From Actinomyces respiraculi (lineage in GTDB: Bacteria; Actinomycetota; Actinomycetes; Actinomycetales; Actinomycetaceae): DNA of 64,000 bases. The DNA is taken from contig NZ_CP063989.1 of assembly GCF_014595995.2 (NCBI RefSeq), positions 868,001 to 932,000 on the forward strand, in the 5' to 3' direction. The notes under the pieces were generated by a model. It made no database searches, was not told where the DNA came from, and saw only the letters and a program-made list of their open reading frames with translations. The position numbers were made by a program, and so were the translations under genes. How positions within the stretch are numbered: the first letter of the stretch is position 1; the number at the start of each line of letters is the position of its first letter. Shown piece after piece: positions 58,453-64,000 of the stretch.

Positions 58453-59430
58453 ATGAACGACCTGTCATTGTCTGTTGTCGTCCCGGCATATAACGTTGAA
58501 GAGTACTTGGAGCAATGCGTAAAATCAGTGCTCCAATCCAAGTATCCACTTAAGGAGGTGATAATTGTAGATGACGGATCGACCGACGGAACTGGCAAGT
58601 TGGCTGACGAGCTCAAGGTGAGAAGCAGGATATTAAGGGTAGTTCACCAATCGAATGCTGGTTTAGGTGCAGCGAGAAATAGGGGACTCGAGCTTGCTTC
58701 GGGTGATTACGTGGCGTTTGTTGACTCTGATGATGAAGTTCCACCCGGAGCATACTCGGCGCTCATGCATAGTGTGCTTATGACCGGTTCTCCTTACGCA
58801 GTTGGCGCCGTAGAACGGTTCGACTCACAGAAGGTTTGGCAACCCTGGTTTGTTTCCGAGGTTCACGCAACCGCTCGTCCTAGGTGTGATGCATTTCAAT
58901 TTCCACCCATCGTTTGGAACGTATTTGCTTGGAGTAAGGTATTTCGCCGCGAAGATTTTGTTAAGGAAATTGGCGGATTTCCGGAGGGGGTGCTATATGA
59001 GGACCAGGAGGTCAGTCTACAGATGTATTTACGGACGAACAGCACGGACGTTGTGCCTGATATAGTTTATCGCTGGCGGCAGAGAGAGGACGGTTCGTCT
59101 ATCACGCAGAATAAGAATAGCGTTTCGGACCTCCGGGAAAGATTAGCGGTCGCCGTGCGTTCGTCAGATATTGTTAGGTCGGCCGGGTCGGTAACCCTGT
59201 CAGAATATTGGTATCGAAAATGGTTGGGAGAGGACCTATGGTGGTATTTTAGAGTTGTTCCCTTAGCTGATCGGCAATTTTGGGACGCTCTGCGCGAGGC
59301 TGTCAGGTTCTTTGTAGCTCGCGCGCCAGTTGCATCGGTAGAAGGCTTAGTGATAAAACGTCGCGATTTGATTCACCTTTGTTTGGCTGGTGATTACAAT
59401 GGCTTCGTAGCTAGGCTGAATCAAGGCTAG
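58453..59430 (+). CDS. GT2-family glycosyltransferase
   Basis: The 325-residue protein has a standard GT2 domain: LSVVVPAYNVEEYLEQCVKS, VIIVDDGSTDGTGKLADE, NAGLGAARNRGLELASGDYV, the DxD-like FVDSDDEVPPGAYSAL (about residue 97) and VLYEDQEVSLQMYL. The C-terminal 100 residues are helical. It resembles capsule and teichoic-acid glycosyltransferases of the EpsJ/WcaA type; donor and acceptor are unknown. aaaggaga lies before the ATG. It shares the low GC of the preceding gene, and together they form the apparently acquired segment. Confidence 0.88.
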   Translation: MNDLSLSVVVPAYNVEEYLEQCVKSVLQSKYPLKEVIIVDDGSTDGTGKLADELKVRSRILRVVHQSNAGLGAARNRGLELASGDYVAFVDSDDEVPPGAYSALMHSVLMTGSPYAVGAVERFDSQKVWQPWFVSEVHATARPRCDAFQFPPIVWNVFAWSKVFRREDFVKEIGGFPEGVLYEDQEVSLQMYLRTNSTDVVPDIVYRWRQREDGSSITQNKNSVSDLRERLAVAVRSSDIVRSAGSVTLSEYWYRKWLGEDLWWYFRVVPLADRQFWDALREAVRFFVARAPVASVEGLVIKRRDLIHLCLAGDYNGFVARLNQG

Positions 59431-59660
59431 TGGTGAGTTGGGATAGCTCCTCTTGCAGTGTTTTGTGGTGTGGTTCACGATGATAGTTGGCGTGTTGTTG
59501 CGGATCGCTGCCAGCCATGTCGTTCCCAGGTACAGGGGTTAGAATCGTTTGATGGCTGTGGAATGTTAGAGGATCGAATGGTGAACAGGCTATGGGGTGT
59601 GCCGTGGGACTTCGCGAGCGGCTGCTGGCATAGTTTGGAGGACTGGTCTGCCATAGGTTT
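59431..59660. other. Intergenic segment without a recognisable gene
   Basis: About 230 bases between the low-GC glycosyltransferase and the IS3-type element. A 76-codon frame (59458-59688) runs into the IS end and has no similarity that I can recognise; I do not call it a gene. Confidence 0.5.
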
Positions 59661-59689
59661 TGTGGACAGTGATGAAAATCATGTTTGAT

Positions 59690-60570
59690 TTAGGCTGTTG
59701 TCTGGTTGCTGTACCATTCATTGTGGACTTTGTTCGGGGTTTTGTAGCCCAGTGTTGAATGGAGTCTGGTTTGATTGTAACAGGTTTCTATCCAGTGTGT
59801 CACATCCTTGATTGCTTTGTCGCGGGTGGGGTAGATTTTCCGGTTGACTAGTTCTTTCTTCAGGGCGGCGTTGAAGGATTGAGCGGCGGCGTTGTCGTAA
59901 CAGCTTCCCGTGCGTCCCAGTGATGGCTGGATGCCGTGTCGGGCCATGGCTTGAGCGTATTCTTCTGAGGTGTACTGGGATCCTTTGTCGGAATGGAAGA
60001 TCGTGTGACCGGGTTCGGTCGGGCAGTTGCGTGTGGCCATGTCGAGGGCTTGAGTGATCAAACTGGTGCGCATGTGGGACGCGATGGCGTATCCGATGAT
60101 CTTGCGTGAGTAGCAGTCCATCACCGTGGCCAGGTAGGCATGTCCGTCCCAGGTGGGGATGCAGGTGATGTCACCGACCCACTTGTGTCCTGGTGCCTGG
60201 GCAGTGAAGTCCCGCTGGACCAGGTCAAGACGCGTCTGGATGCCCGTGGCCAGGATCGTGGTGCGGGGACGGGACTGGCAGGCCACCAGTCCTTCCTGGA
60301 GCATGATCTTGCGGACCAGCTCCGGCCCCACCTCGATGCCGTTGCGGACCAGGATCGCGTGGATCCTGCGCTACCCGTAGGCCTGTTGTGACTGGTCGAA
60401 GAAGTGCCGGATCAGCACGATGAGTTCGTCTCGTCGTTTCTGCTGCTCGGAGAGTCCCCGACACCGCCACGCGTAGTAGCCCGACCTGGACACATCAGCC
60501 CATCTGCACATCAGGTACACCGGGTAATTGCCTTCTTCGCGATGAAGGCAGACGTACTTGAGGCTACCGG
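59690..60570 (-). pseudogene. IS3 OrfB transposase, nonsense codon and catalytic Glu lost
   Basis: The frame from about 60570 reads LKYVCLHREEGNYPVYLMCRW, then RSGYYAWRCRGLSEQQKRRDE, QAYG, then a TAG at 60371-60373 where RRIHAILVRNGIE continues. The rve domain follows, with GDITCIPTWDG (first Asp), HSDKGSQYTSEEY (second Asp) and, 36 residues later, NAAAQSFNAALKKEL. The third catalytic residue, normally Glu in NAAAESF, is Gln (CAA at 59879-59881). The C-terminal YNQTRLHSTLGYKTPNKV is intact. Transposase activity is therefore lost at two independent points. Confidence 0.88.
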
Positions 60571-60851
60571 GACTCCCAGGCGAAGAAGGCCGCTGCTATT
60601 TTCAGGAACTCGATCTCCATCTGGGCTTCCCGCAATTAGACCTTGACCTTCCTCAATCCCGCCACCTCGGCAGAAGTGAGTTCTTCTCCACTGCTGCCTG
60701 GATGAGTCCTGCACCACTTGTTCACCCAGCTCCCCGCAGTCTGGGGAACCAGCCCGTACGCTTTCGCGACCTCACTAACCGGACGCAACTTCTCGATCAC
60801 CTCCACCACGATCTGTTCCTTGAACTCACCGCTGTACCTTGATCCTGCCAT
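60564..60851 (-). pseudogene. IS3 OrfA, nonsense codon
   Basis: This is a helix-turn-helix protein of 95 codons starting MAGSRYSGEFKEQIVVEVIE and containing AYGLVPQTAGSWVNKW. It is interrupted by TAA at 60636-60638, after which LREAQMEIEFLKIAAAFFAW, the leucine-zipper region, continues to TAG at 60564. OrfA normally pairs with OrfB by programmed frameshifting; here it would yield only 71 residues. Confidence 0.85.
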
Positions 60852-60925
60852 AACACCGATTTTACCTCACCTGCTCGAAATGAATCAGAATCTTCATCGG
60901 TGCCCACAAAACGCGTAGCAGTCCA

Positions 60926-61121
60926 AACAGCCTCTACAAGGGCCGAGCTCATCCATTCCAAGCGCCTTTGGTAGTCCGTCGAGGCCCGCGAGCTGGCCAC
61001 GATGAGCTGGATACACTGGTGGAACACCACCCGCCAGCACCAATCCCTTGCCTACCGCACGCCCACACAGGTCGAAGCGGCCTACACTCACCACCAGGAC
61101 CCCGCGCCCGTTGCGCCCTAA
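60926..61121 (+). pseudogene. Older IS3 transposase C-terminal relic
   Basis: On the plus strand NSLYK, a one-base shift, then AELIHSKRLW, a TAG, SVEARELATMSWIHWWN and SLAYRTPTQVEAAY can be read. This is the C-terminal part of an IS3-type OrfB of a different lineage. It starts 18 bases outside the minus-strand IS3 element. Both a frameshift and a nonsense codon are present. Confidence 0.7.
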
Positions 61122-61435
61122 CCACGGAACAAAACCCAGGGCGCTTCAGTGTGATCTGGTTTAATGCGCTGGGCGGTCACGGACGGCCCGAGACGATCCA
61201 GACGGCAGAACGTATCCAAACAGGGTGGGGTAACGTTTCGCATAAGGCCCCTTGGGTTTTCAGATGAGGCGTAGACGCCTTCATCCTGCCAACCCCAGGG
61301 CCCCTCCGCATCCCACGGCCCCAGGACGAGATCCCATTTCCCGAGTCAGCCGCCGTTCAAACACGGCCCACCACTCCACTGCCTTCTGTGAAGAGCCACT
61401 AAAACTGTGCAAGTCGGGTTCAAAGCACTAAGCCG
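61122..61435. other. Gene-free decayed segment
   Basis: No coding signal, RNA gene or clear repeat is visible between the IS3 relic and the possible methylase fragment. The interval probably consists of decayed sequence left by earlier insertions. Confidence 0.4.
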
Positions 61436-61609
61436 CTACGCCATGCCACGAATAATCCCCATCAAGACACCAGAACCCAAAAAGTGGGACGAGTCAGGTG
61501 TGAGGCCCCGGTCAGGTGTGTATACGATGAGGTCGAGCATGGTCTCGACGACCCACTGCCGGGTGAAGACCTCACCGTATTCGGTTTTGGTCAAGGCCTC
61601 AGCACTCAC
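61436..61609 (-). pseudogene. Possible N6-adenine methylase fragment
   Basis: A 57-codon frame beginning with GTG reads TEYGEVFTRQWVVETMLDLI followed by VYTPDRGLTPD. This resembles the opening motif of Eco57I-like or N-6 DNA methylases (YGEVFTPRWVVEHMLDLV...YTPD). The rest of the gene (NPPF motif, target recognition) is absent and the tail is unrelated. It lies just downstream of the ABC ATPase gene and is best seen as a relic of a restriction-modification gene. Confidence 0.35.
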
Positions 61610-61622
61610 CCAAACCGGCTCT

Positions 61623-62555
61623 TCAGAGTTGAGTGTGGGCGTGGCGAAGAGTGACGGCACGCGGGAGGGGAGGCTGGAAATCTGGGGGAGTAGGGGACCA
61701 CTTTTCACGATACTCAGCCAGCAGGTCATCCGCTTTGCTGTGCTCCTCCTTCGCAATATTCCAAGACCACCAACGATAATCATGGGCAATCTCCGGGCCC
61801 GGGCCATCACCAATAAGCTCCCCGTCCATCAACCACAAAGCCCGAGAACACAACTCCTCAATCACCTGAGCAGCATGGTTAACAATAAACACAGTACCGG
61901 CATTCTCACGCAACTTAGTCATCGCACGTTCAGAGCGCTCCTTGAACGCAGCATCACCAGTACTAAGAGCCTCATCGATCAAGAGAATGTCCGGACGGGC
62001 TGCAGCAGCAATAGCAAAACGAAGACGAGAAGCCATACCAGAAGAATAGGTTTTCATAGGGCGGTAAATAGCCTTACCTATACCAGCCAACTCAAGTACA
62101 TCAGGCAAAACCTCCTCAGTCTCCCGTTTGCTCAAACCCATAGCCAAGCAGCCCAGCCTCACGTTACGCTCACCAGGCAGATCTGGCACCAGTGCTGCGT
62201 TCACACCAAGCAGCACAGGGTTGGAACGAGCCTGCACACTGCCAGAACGAGGCGTCTCCAAGCCCGCAATGACACGTAGCAGCGTGGACTTACCCGAACC
62301 ATTGCGCCCCAGAATCCCGATCGACTCACCCGAGCGAGCAACAAAGGAGACTCCCCTTAGCGCATCAACCGTAACCTTAGGCCGCTGACCGATAGCACGC
62401 AGCAGCACTCTCCGGGCGAATGGAAGAGATCGCATATCGGCTGCGTCAGTCGATGCAACGCGATAACGCACCTTAATATTACGCGCAACTACGGTAGCTG
62501 ACCCACGCGCCGGAGCCTGAGCCGTGGAGACAGAGCCTTCAGTGCTCAACGCCAT
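61623..62555 (-). CDS. tagH: Polysaccharide/teichoic acid ABC exporter, ATP-binding subunit
   Basis: The 310-residue ATPase shows Walker A GILGRNGSGKSTLLRVIAG, the signature YSSGMASRLRFAIA, Walker B DILLIDEALSTGDAAFKERS and the switch His in IVNHAAQVIEE, the TagH/Wzt pattern. The N-terminal 60 residues and the GVNAALVPDLPGERNV segment are typical of O-antigen and teichoic acid exporters. There is no C-terminal sugar-binding domain, so chain recognition probably follows the TagGH type. ATG at 62555 has ggaggagg upstream and overlaps the permease stop by 17 bases. It powers export of the polymer made by the preceding genes. Confidence 0.9.
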   Translation of the reverse strand: MALSTEGSVSTAQAPARGSATVVARNIKVRYRVASTDAADMRSLPFARRVLLRAIGQRPKVTVDALRGVSFVARSGESIGILGRNGSGKSTLLRVIAGLETPRSGSVQARSNPVLLGVNAALVPDLPGERNVRLGCLAMGLSKRETEEVLPDVLELAGIGKAIYRPMKTYSSGMASRLRFAIAAAARPDILLIDEALSTGDAAFKERSERAMTKLRENAGTVFIVNHAAQVIEELCSRALWLMDGELIGDGPGPEIAHDYRWWSWNIAKEEHSKADDLLAEYREKWSPTPPDFQPPLPRAVTLRHAHTQL

Positions 62556-63450
62556 ACGCCTCCTCCTTCTGCCAGAAGAACACAAAACCTACAACTGACA
62601 GTCCAACCGACCATGCAAGGAGTAAAATCCATGACCGCGTGTCAGGCGTCCTGTTGTAGAGCATGCAGTTGCGGTACATAGTGAGGATGAGGTAACCGGG
62701 ATTCAGATCCATTGCCTTGAGTACGGCAGGGTGATCAACAAAACGTTCATAAGAGAAGAACACGCCACTACCGAAGTACCAGAACTGCGTCAAGAACGGC
62801 CAGATGTTGCGCAAATCAGGGATCAACGTAGTGATTCTGGAAGATATAAACACCAGTCCCAGGCAGAACAACTGTTGAATCATGAATATTGGGAACACGA
62901 GAAGCCAACGCCAGGAGAGTATCGCATGGGGTGGCAAAACCAATACGAGGATGGAGATTGCGGCGAGTGGCGGTAATGAGTCTAGACCTGTGCGTATCAC
63001 ATAGGAAACTGGCAGTGAGGCTCTAGGGAAAGAGAAACCACGAATGAGGTTGCGTCCATTGGTGAGCACCTGCGATCCGCCATTAACCGCCCGCTGTATC
63101 GGCGGGAACATGGTTACGCCGATAATTAGGTATCCGATGAAATTGTCGATACCGCGACTGGTCTGAAGCAGTAGCCCAAACATGATGTAGAACACCATGG
63201 CGTTGAGCATCGGCTGAGCCACCAGCCAGACGTTCCCCAGCACAGTGCCACGCTGAGAACCCAGAGCGCGGGCTCGCCCATCCGCCCAGATAAAATGTCT
63301 ACGGCGCCAGAGTTCGCGGGTGTACGCTCCCAGAGGAGGCCGCTTGCCCACGGGCCTCAAGGCATTGAGCTCGAAGGGGCTGACCGTGTGAGGGCGAGTT
63401 ATTCCGGCAGTATCCAGCCAGGCGGTACTGTGGGAGGTGTCCGTACTCAT
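62539..63450 (-). CDS. tagG: Polysaccharide/teichoic acid ABC exporter, permease subunit
   Basis: The 303-residue protein has a cytoplasmic N-terminus and six membrane helices of the ABC-2 type, with RGTVLGNVWLVAQPMLNAMV, FIGYLIIGVTMFPPIQRAVN, the NLIRGFSFPRASLPVSYVIR loop and FGSGVFFSYERFVDHPAV. It pairs with the ATPase encoded immediately downstream and overlapping it. The TagG/Wzm family moves undecaprenyl-linked chains across the membrane. Its start overlaps the stop of the upstream glycosyltransferase by 4 bases, so the three genes form one transcript. Confidence 0.9.
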   Translation of the reverse strand: MSTDTSHSTAWLDTAGITRPHTVSPFELNALRPVGKRPPLGAYTRELWRRRHFIWADGRARALGSQRGTVLGNVWLVAQPMLNAMVFYIMFGLLLQTSRGIDNFIGYLIIGVTMFPPIQRAVNGGSQVLTNGRNLIRGFSFPRASLPVSYVIRTGLDSLPPLAAISILVLVLPPHAILSWRWLLVFPIFMIQQLFCLGLVFISSRITTLIPDLRNIWPFLTQFWYFGSGVFFSYERFVDHPAVLKAMDLNPGYLILTMYRNCMLYNRTPDTRSWILLLAWSVGLSVVGFVFFWQKEEAYGVEH

Positions 63451-64000
63451 CTCAGCTCCTCATACAGCTGGGCATAGGTTTGACCATGCTGCCCCCACGT
63501 TGGAACTACGGCAGAAACCTGCCGGTTCTGCACGCTCTCCATCCAGGAGGCAATCGTGTAACTCAATGACTCAGAATCTCCCGCTGGGAACCTCAATTCA
63601 TCCGCTGCGAAGGTGACCTCCACCAAGGCAGGTAGGTCTGAGGCTATCACCGGCCGCCCCAGCCCCATGGCTGCAAGCGGCTTGATCGGTGTAACCATGC
63701 GGCAGACCTCAGTATCCAAGCGAGGCACACAGAACACATCCAATGCCTGATACCAGTTCAATGAGTCCCCAGGAGGAACCCTACCCGGCAGGACACACAC
63801 CTGCTCACCCAGCCCCAAATCAGCGGCCAACGCCACCAAAGAGGCCCGGCTCACGCCGTCGCCAACCAGCAGGCAGCGCACATCCAGACCCATCCTCCTA
63901 CAGCGAGCCACCGCCCGCAGTAGCACCTCAAAACCCTCATAAGGCACCAGAGAGGACACACTGCCCACCCAGGTCCCCTCCTCAGGCAAGCCCAGGCGCC
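63447..64000 (-). CDS. GT4-family glycosyltransferase, C-terminal part (cut by window edge)
   Basis: The frame is open at the right edge and ends at 63447, giving about 184 residues. It contains the second half of a GT-B enzyme: EEGTWVGSVSSLVPYEGFEV, VRCLLVGDGVSRASLVALAA, VCVLPGRVPPGDSLNWYQAL, and TPIKPLAAMGLGRPVIASDL, the nucleotide-sugar-binding region. An apparent TTG start at 63989 is only an edge effect. It probably acts in assembly of the exported polymer, given its coupling to the permease gene. Confidence 0.85.
   Translation of the reverse strand, partial: RLGLPEEGTWVGSVSSLVPYEGFEVLLRAVARCRRMGLDVRCLLVGDGVSRASLVALAADLGLGEQVCVLPGRVPPGDSLNWYQALDVFCVPRLDTEVCRMVTPIKPLAAMGLGRPVIASDLPALVEVTFAADELRFPAGDSESLSYTIASWMESVQNRQVSAVVPTWGQHGQTYAQLYEELR

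Larger units (their letters stand above)
59661..60908 (-). mobile_element. Inactivated IS3-family insertion sequence
   Basis: The left end (tgtggacagtgatgaaaatc) and right end (opposite strand, tgtgggcaccgatgaagatt) form imperfect inverted repeats around two consecutive transposase genes on the minus strand. Length is about 1.25 kb, typical of IS3. No short target duplication is obvious. orfA and orfB both carry nonsense codons and the active site is changed, so the element cannot move by itself. Confidence 0.85.

Noticed and set aside
61407..62279. 290-codon frame on the plus strand
   Set aside because: It is antisense to the TagH ATPase gene, whose motifs are unambiguous.

Overview
The window is high-GC actinobacterial DNA, most likely from Actinomyces or a close relative in the Actinomycetaceae. 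The evidence is a complete 16S-23S-5S operon with actinobacterial signatures, a WhiB1 homologue, a PdtaS-type histidine kinase, a ThrE exporter, an LCP protein and GTG-rich starts. No tRNA gene was recognised.

Region 1 (1-2.8 kb) is a rearranged edge. A hypothetical gene is split by a 1.58-kb non-coding insertion with a 15-bp target duplication, and its 3' end abuts an MFS transporter that has lost its second half. Region 2 (2.8-21.6 kb) is housekeeping: an EcsC-like protein/thyA/folA/MFS' operon, an OsmC-like protein, a DUF2505-like protein, pdtaS, whiB1, an FHA-FtsK/EccC-like triple ATPase, ligA, an L,D-transpeptidase, gatCAB and an ACT-domain malic enzyme. Region 3 (21.6-27.9 kb) is the rRNA operon with promoters, an RNase III-type stem around 23S and a strong terminal hairpin.

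Region 4 (28.1-43 kb) carries thrE, a 1.6-kb non-coding repeat island, an AspT/YidE-type transporter, ilvBNC with a possible attenuator, a flavodoxin-like gene, a DUF4282-like gene, leuB, a 0.5-kb MITE-like element, two lipoproteins and ilvE. The branched-chain amino acid genes ilvBNC, leuB and ilvE lie within 10 kb, with thrE nearby.

Region 5 (43-64 kb) is a cell-wall glycopolymer locus: an LCP ligase, a WecC-like UDP-ManNAc dehydrogenase, three different large CDP-glycerol glycerophosphotransferase-family proteins, one CgeB-GT2 fusion, two GT2 enzymes, TagD, a TagGH-type ABC exporter and a GT4 enzyme cut by the window end. TagD makes CDP-glycerol, the TagF-like proteins could polymerise it, TagGH could export the chain and LCP could attach it to peptidoglycan. 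The part from about 54.66 to 59.4 kb has much lower GC and looks acquired. It is followed by an inactivated IS3-family element (two nonsense codons and loss of the catalytic Glu), an older IS3 relic and a possible methylase fragment.

The most unusual content is (a) this wall-polymer locus with its multi-domain TagF-like enzymes and (b) a family of non-coding mobile repeats at 0.4-2 kb, 29.6-31.2 kb and 39.5-40 kb. These repeats share IS-like ends, inverted 19-bp GTGTCCAC arms, arrays of ATCTCGTT/AACGAGAT words, and association with a conserved palindrome.
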